DNA of 64,000 nt, from assembly GCF_014699135.1 (NCBI RefSeq), contig NZ_JACOFT010000007.1:120490-184489 (forward strand), given 5' to 3'. The first letter of the stretch is position 1, and each line of letters begins with the position of its first letter. Source of the DNA: Cognatundibacterium aquatile. GTDB lineage: Bacteria; Pseudomonadota; Gammaproteobacteria; Burkholderiales; Burkholderiaceae_D. Position numbers and translations under genes: made by a program. This document shows, piece after piece, positions 1-9,773 of the stretch. The notes below the pieces were generated by a model. The model saw only the letters and a program-made list of their open reading frames with translations, had not been told where the DNA came from and ran no database searches.

Positions 1-606
1 ATGTTCACACTGTATGCGGCTCAGTTTCAGCAACCACGTGTTGAGGTGATGCTGAATCCTATTTCATTGGCTGGCGGTATTTCTGACCTTTCTATTTCTG
101 CACCACAGGTTGTACCGAAAGGTTGTGAGCTGACGTATGAAATTCAGGTCGGTGGTAAATGGTACAAACTCGGAGATCCTATTAACCGTCTGGCCAACAC
201 TCCCGACATCGTTCCGTTGCGTGCTGTGATGGTCGGTACCAGTGATCTGGCTCCGGCATTCCAATTGGCAAATAACGCATTAACTGCCAGTCGCGCCGGG
301 ATAGGATTTACTCACTGGTCTAAATTACGCAACCTGGCAGCAGCGACGAGCAGCGTTCAGGTGCAGGTTGTTGTTGCTCAGTGGGATCAGGCCAATCACA
401 CACTCGCTTGCACACTGAAGTCCGGTGGCTCATCTCTCACACCAGTAACGACCATCGTCAAAGATGAACCAGATGGCCAGGCAAAACGCTTTATCTACAC
501 GTTCACACCAGCAGGCGTGACAAATTACCAGATAAAACTGGTCGGTGGCCGCAATGCCGCGTCAGCGCCGTTTGTTGTTGTCGAGCGTACCGATATCGCC
601 AGCTAA
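1..606 (+). CDS. Phage structural protein, 3' part (partial at window edge)
   Basis: The reading frame is open from base 1, so the gene probably begins upstream; the ATG at base 1 may be an internal methionine. About 201 residues are visible, rich in Val, Thr, Ala and Gln, with an apparent all-beta character and no membrane segment. I do not recognise the family. It is followed on the same strand, within 25 bases, by four genes that look like tail or receptor-binding components, so the likeliest role is a virion or baseplate/tail-tip protein of a prophage lying to the left. Function is inferred from context only. Confidence 0.5.
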   Translation: MFTLYAAQFQQPRVEVMLNPISLAGGISDLSISAPQVVPKGCELTYEIQVGGKWYKLGDPINRLANTPDIVPLRAVMVGTSDLAPAFQLANNALTASRAGIGFTHWSKLRNLAAATSSVQVQVVVAQWDQANHTLACTLKSGGSSLTPVTTIVKDEPDGQAKRFIYTFTPAGVTNYQIKLVGGRNAASAPFVVVERTDIAS

Positions 607-628
607 TTCATTGATAGGGAGCTTTGTA

Positions 629-790
629 ATGAACTTGAAAAAAATTGAAGATGATCAGCAGTACCAGGTGCAGTTGAAAGAACGCGTCGAGCTGTTTGGT
701 CAAGTAATGTACCCAGGACACGACGTTGTATTGCGTGGTGACGTACTAAAAACGGTTTTGGACAAGGTAAGCGATGCCAAACCGGTTTGA
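629..790 (+). CDS. Small phage protein (53 aa)
   Basis: A 53-residue charged protein starting MNLKKIEDDQQYQVQL. The ATG at 629 is chosen because AGGGAG lies about 8 bases upstream, and earlier ATGs in this frame overlap the preceding gene deeply. The 3' end overlaps the next gene by 17 bases, the tight packing usual in phage late operons. It has no recognisable domain, signal peptide or membrane segment. It could be a small tail or assembly accessory protein; this is inferred only from position. Confidence 0.5.
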   Translation: MNLKKIEDDQQYQVQLKERVELFGQVMYPGHDVVLRGDVLKTVLDKVSDAKPV

Positions 791-1457
791 TAAATACCGC
801 ATGAGGGATGGAATGACGCTGCTGTCCGAGCGTTATTTCAATCCCATCTGGCAAGATCTTGACTTGCGGCTAGCGTCGATCGAAGAGTTACGCGTCACGT
901 GGGAAGAAGTTGTACGGACGGTGACTGATTTTGGCTTGGTGCGCATGAATGAAGTATTGGCCCCCGCTTTTGATCAGATGAACCAGAACCTCGACAGCGC
1001 GGCGAGCAAATTACTTGAGATCGAGAACAAGCGTCAGGCAGCGATCGCCGCCATTACGACACTGCAAAATGCCATTGCGAGCTACCAGGGCGATGCGGAA
1101 ACCCATATCGCCGATTGGAAAGCAGCTACGTTGGCCAGCTTTGATGTCTGGAAAAGTGCTACATGGGCTGATTTACACGCATGGGAAGCAGAAATGCAGG
1201 CATGGAAAGCGAATCTGCAAAGTGATTTTCTGCAGAACGTGTCCAAGCCTGCCTCTATGGGAATGTTGTATGACGCTCAGGGACGTGCTCAGACCATCAC
1301 TGAGACCGTCGCCGGCAGTCAGCGTACAACGACCATCAGCTACAACCTGGACGGAACGGTGGCTAGTGTTGTAATTACTTATGCTGGCGTGACGCGAACC
1401 GAAACCTATAACTATACGAGCGGCCGCCTGACAGGCATGACCGCAACAGAGGTGTAA
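774..1457 (+). CDS. Phage tail-fibre/baseplate-associated protein with coiled coil
   Basis: 227 residues. The middle (about residues 60-110) is Ala/Gln/Glu/Lys-rich and heptad-like, consistent with a trimeric coiled coil. It is followed by a Trp-rich helical stretch with repeated D/E-x-W-K-A patterns (about 115-150). The C-terminal 60 residues contain Tyr/Thr/Gly beta repeats resembling YD-type repeats (YDAQGRAQTITE, then YNLDGTVASV). Such coiled-coil plus beta-repeat architecture is common in phage tail fibres and their connectors. It overlaps the small gene upstream and sits 2 bases before the Asp-box protein, so the two are probably translated together. The exact family is not recognised. 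Confidence 0.55.
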   Translation: MPNRFDKYRMRDGMTLLSERYFNPIWQDLDLRLASIEELRVTWEEVVRTVTDFGLVRMNEVLAPAFDQMNQNLDSAASKLLEIENKRQAAIAAITTLQNAIASYQGDAETHIADWKAATLASFDVWKSATWADLHAWEAEMQAWKANLQSDFLQNVSKPASMGMLYDAQGRAQTITETVAGSQRTTTISYNLDGTVASVVITYAGVTRTETYNYTSGRLTGMTATEV

Positions 1458-1459
1458 TC

Positions 1460-2986
1460 ATGTCATTTGACCCTATTACCTATGCGGTGGCGCGTGAGTC
1501 AAAGCCGCCAGCGGGCTGCGTATTGCCTAGCTTTGCGGTTGATCCTGCAATTCTGCAACAGGGTTGGAGCCACCTTGATGGCTCTTTAATATCGCGTGCG
1601 CAGCATCCTGATGCTATTTCCATTATTGGGGATGCACGATTTTTCGACAGTACACCAACTGTGGTCGAAACGGTCTTAACCATGCGTGCCGGCGTGACAT
1701 CGATGTCTGCCGGCAAGCAAGTCGCTGTTGGTGATACGTTTGTATTCATGCCAAGTCAAAACGGTGCATCGTCGATTTCTGGTCTGCGCTTATGGCGCTC
1801 AACGGATGCAGGAGCGAATTGGGCACCTTATGACTTGAGTGCAATGCCTTACGGTTCTACCAACTTTACGGTTGAACATCTGGAATGGTTTGGCGGCAAT
1901 CGCTTGCTGCTTGTTATACGCGGTAATGACGCCGCGCAGATTAACTATTCGGTCGTATTTTCTAATGATCTGGGACAAACCTGGAGCACACCAAAACAAC
2001 TGGCCAACGTTACCGCTGGAGCACTGAACCTTTTATCTGTATCGGCTGACGCTGAAATGAGCAGTAGCGGTGCCGGATATTATTATTTCAGCTTTTATTT
2101 TGGCGAGACTAACCCGTTTTCAAGCTACATCGTCGCATTCAATACCGCCAGTAATATGGCTTACAGTTTTACTGTTAACAGCGATGGCACCAGCGATTCA
2201 CAATGCCGCCTGTTGGGTGGACGGGTAATTTCCGCTGGTAACAGCGAGTTGCACTTCGCCGCTTACGCTGCTGGTTCATGGGCGATTAGAAAGCTCAACT
2301 TCAGTGGGACAGCATTTTCAGGACTCACCAATTCTCAGATACCTTACTCGACGAACTATGTCGGCACGTCAACAACCTCGGTTTCATCTGGACGGCAGTA
2401 CCTTACCTCGGCAGCTGGTAACTATTACCTCAATCGGGGAGGCGCAACTTACAAGTTACCAGCTGGATGGTCAGGAACACCGCAAATAGTGCATGTTGGT
2501 CTTGATAATACCGGTATTCGCTTGCTGACAAATACGCTGTCAAACCCAGTGACAGGCCAACGTTTTGATTTAACCACAGGTTTAAAAAGCTCAGTCGGTG
2601 GCATGAATGCAGGATCGATGAAAGTTGGATCAATCTACGGCATTGCTAACGTTGCCATGTCAGAAGCAATCGTTGTTGATCGCATTCCGTCGAGCGATCG
2701 GCATTTTGCTTATCCATCAGGTGGTGGTGCGCTGGTAGTCCGTACAACGCGCTGCGCTGACAATTTTGTAGGTGGTCTCTCCAACTCTTCCGATGCCCCC
2801 CGTTTTCTTTCGTATACCACGGCGCATATCAATTGGTACAACGCAAATACCGGCTCCTATAAGACCGTTAACTTTGTCCAAGGAGTACCGAACAAGTTAC
2901 AGGTCAATAGTTATGTCTTCGCCAATGACTATAGTAACTACCTGCAGCTCCCTTATCTTCCCGGCCTCGTGTGCCGTCTTAAATAA
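1460..2986 (+). CDS. Phage receptor-binding/tail protein with BNR (Asp-box) repeats
   Basis: 508 residues. Two clear Asp-box motifs (S/T-x-D-x-G-x-x-W) are visible: STDAGANW near residue 115 and SNDLGQTW near residue 170. These mark bladed beta-propellers such as sialidases and other BNR proteins. The catalytic Arg triad and Tyr/Glu of true sialidases cannot be confirmed, so this may be a non-enzymatic propeller that binds surface sugar. The gene begins 2 bases after the upstream coiled-coil gene, with AGAGG just before the ATG. In phages, propeller proteins after a fibre connector usually act as host-recognition tips; that role is inferred. Confidence 0.55.
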   Translation: MSFDPITYAVARESKPPAGCVLPSFAVDPAILQQGWSHLDGSLISRAQHPDAISIIGDARFFDSTPTVVETVLTMRAGVTSMSAGKQVAVGDTFVFMPSQNGASSISGLRLWRSTDAGANWAPYDLSAMPYGSTNFTVEHLEWFGGNRLLLVIRGNDAAQINYSVVFSNDLGQTWSTPKQLANVTAGALNLLSVSADAEMSSSGAGYYYFSFYFGETNPFSSYIVAFNTASNMAYSFTVNSDGTSDSQCRLLGGRVISAGNSELHFAAYAAGSWAIRKLNFSGTAFSGLTNSQIPYSTNYVGTSTTSVSSGRQYLTSAAGNYYLNRGGATYKLPAGWSGTPQIVHVGLDNTGIRLLTNTLSNPVTGQRFDLTTGLKSSVGGMNAGSMKVGSIYGIANVAMSEAIVVDRIPSSDRHFAYPSGGGALVVRTTRCADNFVGGLSNSSDAPRFLSYTTAHINWYNANTGSYKTVNFVQGVPNKLQVNSYVFANDYSNYLQLPYLPGLVCRLK

Positions 2987-2995
2987 GGACACACA

Positions 2996-3565
2996 ATGAT
3001 CACTCTTTATCAAATAGGCCGAGCCGGTTACTGGACTGGCCATACCCAAGTCGTAGAGGACGATGCAACTGTTGCTTCTGGTTGGACAGCTAGCCCGATA
3101 CCCGAAACTGTCCAGGACGGAGAATATGTACGAATGACGTTGGCTGGATGGACGGTGTGCAGCGAACCAATGCCGGCAGCAGTCAACGAGGTCGCGCCTG
3201 CAGTACGTCCACTGCTGGCTATCACAGCAATTACTGCTGACGCAGACCATGCCAACCAGGTGATTATCGATGGCGTGAATGACGTTACCTGCACAGTCGG
3301 GACGGTGCTGACTTTTAATGCAGAGCTTCGTGATAGCAACGGCGGTGTGATACCAAGGTCAGATAGCTTCAGAATGCCCCTACGATCAAGGGACGGAAGA
3401 GAAAAGGTATTGCTGGCCGTAATGCAAGGCGGACATATTAAGATCGTTGCACCAATGCGGGAATCCGGAATATGGTCAGTCACACAGGAAACGGTAAATG
3501 AAAGCCTGCCAGTTGAGCATCAGATGACATTCGCCGGTGCCCAAGTCTATGTAGTCGAGGCCTGA
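2996..3565 (+). CDS. Phage tail protein, last gene of the late operon
   Basis: 189 residues, beginning MITLYQIGRAGYWTG, with AAGGA 7 bases before the ATG. The N-terminal 60 residues (YWTG, then SGWTASPIPE and MTLAGWTV) resemble the short carbohydrate-binding or fibre-assembly segments seen at phage tail-tip ends. The remainder is an Ig-like, beta-rich stretch (about 75-189). It is the last gene before a strong terminator and a decayed insertion sequence, which marks the right end of the phage module. No confident family assignment. Confidence 0.5.
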   Translation: MITLYQIGRAGYWTGHTQVVEDDATVASGWTASPIPETVQDGEYVRMTLAGWTVCSEPMPAAVNEVAPAVRPLLAITAITADADHANQVIIDGVNDVTCTVGTVLTFNAELRDSNGGVIPRSDSFRMPLRSRDGREKVLLAVMQGGHIKIVAPMRESGIWSVTQETVNESLPVEHQMTFAGAQVYVVEA

Positions 3566-3590
3566 CGATCAGTTTGAAGCACTAAAAGAT

Positions 3591-3619
3591 AAGGGGCTTG
3601 TTCAGCCCCTTATTATTTT
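3591..3619 (+). terminator. Rho-independent terminator of the phage tail operon
   Basis: An 8-bp GC-rich hairpin (AAGGGGCT / AGCCCCTT with loop TGTTC) is followed by ATTATTTT. It lies 25 bases after the stop codon of the last tail gene. Confidence 0.8.
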
Positions 3620-3737
3620 GCTAGGTGTAATTAAGTTTCCAACAGCGTAAAATCAGCAAAACCCATTTATCTCACTATTCCGGCCGAATTTATCTCGCGC
3701 CGCTTCAGTTGTCTAATAAAAATGGACACCAGGATAG

Positions 3738-4055
<318 letters not shown>

Positions 4056-4092
4056 CGCAATACCTTCTGGTCTGATATTGCGACCTCTGCCC

Positions 4093-4128
4093 CCAAAAAA
4101 AAGCCCGGTCATTAACTTGACCGGGCTT
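4093..4128 (-). terminator. Rho-independent terminator of the Tricorn protease gene
   Basis: Stem AAGCCCGGTC / GACCGGGCTT (4101-4110 and 4119-4128), with an A-run at 4095-4102 that reads as a T-run on the minus strand. It sits 23 bases past the stop of the minus-strand protease gene. Confidence 0.85.
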
Positions 4129-4150
4129 GATGCTTTGAATGACAGCGGGT

Positions 4151-7100
4151 TTATTTCAGCGGTGGAATCGCTTGCGGCACCAGTTTTTTGACCGGTTGTT
4201 CGCGCAGTTTATCGGTCAGCATTTGCAAGGCTTTTTCGAGTTGCTGATCTTGTCCGCTGAAGGTTGCATGCGGCATGTTGTCGACTTCCACGTCCGGTGT
4301 CACGCCGACGCCTTCAACCAGCCAGCGGCCATCCATGCCGAACTGGGCATTTTCTGCTGCACGTATCATGCCGTTGTCTGCCAGGCTGTTGCCATCGGAC
4401 AGCCAGACACCGGCACCAGCCGTGCGTTTGCCAACCAGTGGCCCGAGTTTCAATGCCTTCACGCCAGCTGCGAAAGTCTCGCCGTCAGAATAGGTCAGTT
4501 CATCCACCAGCACCACCAGATGACCACGGAAGGTCTGTTGCATATTGGTGTAAGGCTGATTGTTACCGCGTGACCAGAACGCCCAGGTTTTACGCAATAA
4601 TTTTTCTATGATCCAGCTGTCGATATTGCCGCCGCGATTGCGGCGCACATCGATGATCAGGCCGTCACGATTGAAATTGCTGTAGAACTCGCGTGCAAAC
4701 GCATTGATGTCTTGCGCACCCATGGCCCGCAGATGCAGATAACCTATCTTACCTTTCGATGCTTCGTAAACGCGTGCGCTGCGGCTTTGTTCCCAGTCGC
4801 TGTATCGCAGATTCGCATGTTTCGTCATACTGACAGGCGTGACGATGACATTGTGTGGCGCCTGATTTGCGCGTTTTACCTGCAGCAAGACTTGCTTGTC
4901 GGCCTGATTCAGCAGCAGATCGGCAATATCACGCGCTTCCATGACCGGCTTGCCGTTGACGCTCAGAATGACATCGCCTTCTTTGACATCGACATCGGGT
5001 TGCGCCAGCGGGCTGCGCTCTGTTGGTAACTCCGGTTCGCTGCGATAAATATGCTCGATCTTATAGCCGTCTTTGCTGCGGGCTAACACTGCGCCCAGCG
5101 TTGCTGGTGCACCTTCGGCAGCAGCTTTGCGTATATCACCGGGACGGAATTGCGAATGCAGCGCACCGACTTCGCTGACCATTTGCGCCAGCACATCATT
5201 CAATTCATTGCGGTCAGTGACACGCTCGACCAAAGGCGCATATTTGTCGCGCATTTTTTTCCAGTCCACGCCACGCATGTTGTCATCGTACAGAAAATCT
5301 CTGTGCATGCGCCAGGCGTCACCGAACATCTGACGCCATTCCTGACGCGGGTCGGATGTGAAGCTCCAGTCATTGATGCTGACTTTCGCCTTGCTGATAT
5401 CGTTGGGTGCTTTCGCACCTGCTTCAACGATCACAAAATCACTGGCACCGTTATTGGCAGCGGTTTTGTAATACACATGTTTTTTGTCGGCGGATAAATC
5501 AAACTGACGGATTCCGCTGACGAATACTTCTGGTTGTACCGGGTTTTTACTGATGGCGAGTGTCTTCAGCGTGCCGCGTCCTTCATGGCCTTCTGATTCA
5601 ACGAAATACAGACGCTTGTCGTCAATCGCTAAGCCGCCGTAATTACCGGCAGCCAGTGGCACCTGATACAAACGTTCGCTGAGTCCCGCATATTCTATGG
5701 CGGGTAATGCTGCTTTGCTGGCTTTGGTGTCGGCTGATTTGGCATCTGTATCCGGTGATCTCTCTGCCGTTTTTTCGTTGGCTTTTTCAGTGTTTTTTTC
5801 TGCTGGTTTTGCGTCGGCTTTGTTGCTGAGCTTACTTAACTCATCGTCCGCTTTAAACGGAAAGCGATTTTTTGTCTGCAAGGCGAGGGCATAAATGCCT
5901 GTGCGTTTGTCAAAGCTGGGGCCGAGATTGCGGTCACCCCAGGGCGAACGATTACCGACCTCGAAGTGGCGTTCAGATAAGAAATACAGCCACTTGCCAT
6001 CGGTGGAAAATACCGGCGTATGCGATTCATAGCGATCACCGGTGACGAAATGCAGTTGTTTGCTGGCGAATGAATACAAACCGATTTGCTGGCGGCCGCT
6101 GTTGCTATCCGGGCGCACGATGGCCAGCGTTTTACTATCCGGTGCCCAGACGATATCACCGTAACGGTCAAAGCCTGCTTTGCCGCCGTCATCAATGATG
6201 GTGTTGTTTTTCGTTGCCAGATCCAGCAGCCAGACGCGACCACGTTTATCTGTATGTGCCAGTGATTTGCCATCCGGAGACGGATAAATATTGAGCCTGT
6301 GCACATCGCCATTGTGGGTCAGCATTTCTGCCTTACCGATACCGTTGGCAGGATATTTCCAGATTTCATTTTCACCGGAGCTGTCAACAATCGCATAGAC
6401 GCTCTGATCATCGTGCGAGAACACGGCAGCGCGGGCACGGGCATTCTCGGGAATCGCTAAATCGACACGACGCTGGCGGTCAGTGCCGGCAATGCTGACA
6501 TGGCCGCGTGCAGTGAAAATCAGACGCTCGCTTTTGCTGGCGATTTCGGTATCGCTCAGATATTCCAGCGGTGTGCGGATCAGGCGTTTTCTTTGCTGAT
6601 CAAAGTCCGAGGTCAGATCAATCGCTAAGGTGTTATCGGCTTTGCTGGCAATATTCAGTACATGCAGATCGGCGCCGAGCTGATAGACGATGTTGCCGTC
6701 ACCGATGGCGGCATTTCTGACATCCCACTCTTTATGCGTCGTCAGTTGTTGTGGATTGCTGCCGTCGGCGTTGGCTGTCCAGATGTTGAACGCGCCGTCG
6801 CGGTCGCTGATGAAATACAGGCGACCCTGATACCACATCGGCCGCTTGTTATTGCTGCTGTCGCTGGCAAACAGATTGACGGCCTCGGCTTTGCCCTGCA
6901 AGTCATAGCGCCACAATTGTGCGGTCGCGCCGCCACGGTAATGTTTGGCATTGTCATTGGTCATTTGCAGGCCGAAACGCGTGAAGTACAGATAACGGCC
7001 GCTGTCATCGAGCGCCGCCTCATTCGCATCAGCAACCGGGAAGACGCGGCGCAACTGCGTTTTCGGATCAATCGCTGCAATGACTCTGTGCGCGTTTGGC

Positions 7101-7561
7101 CCTGTGCTGTTGAGTGTGCTGACTAATACCTCGCCCTGAGCTGTCCAGCCGAGCACATTCACGACATCATTTTCAAATGTCAGACGTTGTGGCAAACCGC
7201 CGTTGACCGGCATGACATAGGCTTCAGTTGCCCCTTCGTAGGCGGCGGAAAACGCCAGCCATAGCCCATCACGTGAAATCGCTGGCAGGGTTTCTGCGGC
7301 CGGATGCGTGGTCAGCCGTTGCGCCTGTCCGCCGCGCAGGCCGACTTTCCACAAGTCGCCTTCCGCAGTAAAGACCACGGTCTCTGCGCGTATGCCAGGA
7401 AAGCGGTAATACGCCGGTGCAGCCGTCGCCGCCGGAAGAATACTGACTAGCGTCAGCCCAAGCGCGAGCCTGAGAGCGAGGTTGAGAGGCTGCCCTTTGC
7501 TCAGTTTGCGCGGCAGAACAGACGAAGGTAAGTAGCGGGTGACACCAGCGGGTAGTTTCAT
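4151..7561 (-). CDS. Tricorn-type serine protease (S41 family), secreted
   Basis: 1136 residues, the usual length for bacterial Tricorn homologues. An N-terminal hydrophobic segment (about 27-48, ending ATAAPA) suggests export to the periplasm. The next ~600 residues hold WD40/TolB-like propeller repeats (for example YFISDRDGAFNIWTANADG). A Lys/Ala/Glu-rich linker (about 575-625) follows, then a core with a PDZ domain (DVKEGDVILSVNGKPV) and a C-terminal S41 domain. The nucleophile is probably Ser1025 in TYSDGETF; LHSQF supplies the N-lobe histidine. Tricorn enzymes degrade oligopeptides to short products. The gene is divergent from the GH44 gene, with an AT-rich 260-base spacer. The assignment is secure; the cellular substrate is unknown. 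Confidence 0.92.
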   Translation of the reverse strand: MKLPAGVTRYLPSSVLPRKLSKGQPLNLALRLALGLTLVSILPAATAAPAYYRFPGIRAETVVFTAEGDLWKVGLRGGQAQRLTTHPAAETLPAISRDGLWLAFSAAYEGATEAYVMPVNGGLPQRLTFENDVVNVLGWTAQGEVLVSTLNSTGPNAHRVIAAIDPKTQLRRVFPVADANEAALDDSGRYLYFTRFGLQMTNDNAKHYRGGATAQLWRYDLQGKAEAVNLFASDSSNNKRPMWYQGRLYFISDRDGAFNIWTANADGSNPQQLTTHKEWDVRNAAIGDGNIVYQLGADLHVLNIASKADNTLAIDLTSDFDQQRKRLIRTPLEYLSDTEIASKSERLIFTARGHVSIAGTDRQRRVDLAIPENARARAAVFSHDDQSVYAIVDSSGENEIWKYPANGIGKAEMLTHNGDVHRLNIYPSPDGKSLAHTDKRGRVWLLDLATKNNTIIDDGGKAGFDRYGDIVWAPDSKTLAIVRPDSNSGRQQIGLYSFASKQLHFVTGDRYESHTPVFSTDGKWLYFLSERHFEVGNRSPWGDRNLGPSFDKRTGIYALALQTKNRFPFKADDELSKLSNKADAKPAEKNTEKANEKTAERSPDTDAKSADTKASKAALPAIEYAGLSERLYQVPLAAGNYGGLAIDDKRLYFVESEGHEGRGTLKTLAISKNPVQPEVFVSGIRQFDLSADKKHVYYKTAANNGASDFVIVEAGAKAPNDISKAKVSINDWSFTSDPRQEWRQMFGDAWRMHRDFLYDDNMRGVDWKKMRDKYAPLVERVTDRNELNDVLAQMVSEVGALHSQFRPGDIRKAAAEGAPATLGAVLARSKDGYKIEHIYRSEPELPTERSPLAQPDVDVKEGDVILSVNGKPVMEARDIADLLLNQADKQVLLQVKRANQAPHNVIVTPVSMTKHANLRYSDWEQSRSARVYEASKGKIGYLHLRAMGAQDINAFAREFYSNFNRDGLIIDVRRNRGGNIDSWIIEKLLRKTWAFWSRGNNQPYTNMQQTFRGHLVVLVDELTYSDGETFAAGVKALKLGPLVGKRTAGAGVWLSDGNSLADNGMIRAAENAQFGMDGRWLVEGVGVTPDVEVDNMPHATFSGQDQQLEKALQMLTDKLREQPVKKLVPQAIPPLK

Positions 7562-7820
7562 GTGAAAGATCTTTAACTTAATTGATTGAAATTATTTATT
7601 GAAATTACTTATTGCAAAGAAAGCTGGTAAGAAAAACAAATCTCCTCTTTTTTCCTACAAAAAATCATAAAAAGTGTTACCGAAGTGTAAGTTTTGTTGA
7701 TGTTGGGCAACTATCCATTTATAACATCGGCAGAGCAACATTTGTTTCCTTACACGTTGGCCGATCTGCCTTACGTGACCATCAACGCGCAATTAGTTTA
7801 GTTATCCGGCGGAGAGAGCC

Positions 7821-9599
7821 ATGAGACCAGTCAACTTCATCAAAGTTCTTGCAATCCTTAGTATTTCGACAGAAATGTCATTAGTGATGGCGCAGAACGT
7901 CACTTTCAGTATTAACACTCAGGCCGAGCGCAAAACCATCAGCCCGCTGATTTACGGCTTCAATGCCTACGCCGACGGTTATGGCCGCACTGGCTGGGAT
8001 GCGCATGGCGGCAAAGCGAATCTGGATAGTCTGAATCTGACTTCGCGCCGCCTCGGTGGCAATAATATGACCAGCTATAACTGGGAAAACGGTGTCAGCA
8101 ATTCCGGTGCCGACTGGTGCCATTCTTCAAATGCCGGTGTGACATACGCGACCGGTGCGGGGGAGCCGTCCACTACCAACGGTCTGGCGTATTACGCACC
8201 GGGGGCCGGGATTAAAGCGTTCCACGATCAGTCGCTGGCGCTGGGCACTTTCTCTTTGCTGCAATTGCCTGCTGCGGGCAAGCTGCCGAAAGACATCGTC
8301 AATCTGTATCCGCCGTCGACCTGCAAAGGTTATGACTTATGGCAAAGCACCGCCGGGCCATCGAATGTCGATGTCAGCCGCTGGCTTGATATTGTGAATG
8401 ACAAACCGACGGCAGCAGGCAGCCTGAGTCTGGCACCATCGCTGAGCGACAATGTGGTGTATATCGATGAAGAAATTAATTTCCTCGTCAAAAAATATGG
8501 CAAGGCATCTTCCACCAAAGGTGTCAAAGGCTATGAGCTGGATAATGAACCTGATCTCTGGCATGTGTGGCCATCCAGTCAGGGCGCTGGCACGCATGAA
8601 AATCTGTACCCGAAGCTGACCACGATCAGCGATGTCATGCAAAAGAATCTGGCGCTGGCCAAAACAGTGAAGCGCATGGACAGCTCCGCGCAAACCTTTG
8701 GCCCGGCACTGAGCGGTTATCTCGGTTTATTCAGTTTGTGGGCAGTCTGGGATGGCTCGCAATCGCATCAGCCAGCGGACTGGAATCAATATTATGCGGA
8801 GCCATATCTCAGCAAAAACACCGGTGACCGCTATCGCTACAACGGCATGACATTTGCCAATGTGTATCTGGATACGATGCGCAAAGCGTCGGCGTCGGCA
8901 GGCAAGCGTTTGCTGGATGCTTTCTCGTTTCATTACTATTCACAGGCGTCGTATGATCCGGCCAATCGCGTGCAGGCAGCGCGCAGTCTGTGGGACAGCA
9001 GCTACGTCGAACCAAGCTGGATCACGCAAGGCGGCAACGGCTTTACCGATGGGCGCGGCCTGGAAATTCTGCCCAAGCTCAAGCAGTCGATTGCCGATTT
9101 TTATCCGGGCACCAAACTCGCCGTGACCGAATATGATTTTGGTGGCAGAGATGATGTGAGCGGTGCGATTGCGCAGGCCGATGCGCTCGGCGCTTTTGGT
9201 CAGCAGGGCGTGCATCTGGCAACGTATTTCGGTGATGTCGAAGCCTATATCGCCGCCGGATTTAAAATTTTCCGCAATTACGACGGCAATAAATCGGTGT
9301 TTCCCGAAGTCTCAGTCAAAGCGGTCTCGACGAATAACGGCAATGGCACCGTGTATGCGGCAGTCAGTGCTGCCGCGCCGGATACCGTGCATCTGATTGC
9401 GATCAACCGCCTCAGCACACCGTTGAATGCCAGCTTGCAAATCGCCCATCCGGTGGCGCTGAATTCTGTGCAGGCGTGGGGTGTGGATGCGAGCAGTCAG
9501 GCCGTGACCATGCGTGCGGGGCTGAGTGCGATCAAGCAAAATCAGTTCAGTTACACCTTGCCAGCATGGTCGGTGATGCACTTTGTGGTGAAGCCATAA
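7821..9599 (+). CDS. Secreted glycoside hydrolase family 44 (endoglucanase/xyloglucanase type)
   Basis: 592 residues. A signal peptide (about 1-24, ending LVMAQN) is followed by SPLIYGFNAY and RRLGGNNMTSYNWEN, hallmarks of GH44 beta-glucanases. The expected acid/base is Glu243 in YELDNEPDLW and the nucleophile Glu437 in AVTEYDFGG. A C-terminal beta-sandwich (about 500-592) completes the family architecture. There is no carbohydrate-binding or dockerin module. GH44 enzymes cleave beta-1,4-glucan and xyloglucan. GGAGAG lies just before the ATG at 7821, which fixes the start. No other polysaccharide-degradation gene is adjacent, so this appears to be a stand-alone secreted enzyme. Confidence 0.92.
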   Translation: MRPVNFIKVLAILSISTEMSLVMAQNVTFSINTQAERKTISPLIYGFNAYADGYGRTGWDAHGGKANLDSLNLTSRRLGGNNMTSYNWENGVSNSGADWCHSSNAGVTYATGAGEPSTTNGLAYYAPGAGIKAFHDQSLALGTFSLLQLPAAGKLPKDIVNLYPPSTCKGYDLWQSTAGPSNVDVSRWLDIVNDKPTAAGSLSLAPSLSDNVVYIDEEINFLVKKYGKASSTKGVKGYELDNEPDLWHVWPSSQGAGTHENLYPKLTTISDVMQKNLALAKTVKRMDSSAQTFGPALSGYLGLFSLWAVWDGSQSHQPADWNQYYAEPYLSKNTGDRYRYNGMTFANVYLDTMRKASASAGKRLLDAFSFHYYSQASYDPANRVQAARSLWDSSYVEPSWITQGGNGFTDGRGLEILPKLKQSIADFYPGTKLAVTEYDFGGRDDVSGAIAQADALGAFGQQGVHLATYFGDVEAYIAAGFKIFRNYDGNKSVFPEVSVKAVSTNNGNGTVYAAVSAAAPDTVHLIAINRLSTPLNASLQIAHPVALNSVQAWGVDASSQAVTMRAGLSAIKQNQFSYTLPAWSVMHFVVKP

Positions 9600-9649
9600 T
9601 CAGGCAAATTATCGTTGGCATTGAAAAAGTGCCGAAAAATGCCTGAATA

Positions 9650-9727
9650 ATACTCCCCGGGAGTATGTTGCAAGCCCCTTTGTTTATGCTGAGATAAAGG
9701 CGAAAACAAGAAAAATAGGGGGAGTAT
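9650..9727 (+). repeat. Dispersed intergenic repeat, copy A
   Basis: The left end is a perfect palindrome, ATACTCCC-C-GGGAGTAT (9650-9666). The interior contains AAGCCCCTTTGTTTATG and a CCTTT/AAAGG pairing. The right end is GGGGGAGTAT (9718-9727). Three related copies occur at 31485, 40285 and 58981. Copy A differs in having its right-end motif in direct rather than inverted orientation. It lies between two convergent genes. Confidence 0.7.
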
Positions 9728-9773
9728 GCTGAAATTCGTCAAAATACAGGCAAAAAATAAGGAAACAGACGTT

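Noticed and set aside
7612..7824. Open frame upstream of the GH44 gene (70 aa)
   Set aside because: It lies in an AT-rich promoter region, overlaps the GH44 start, has no ribosome site and no recognisable composition or family.
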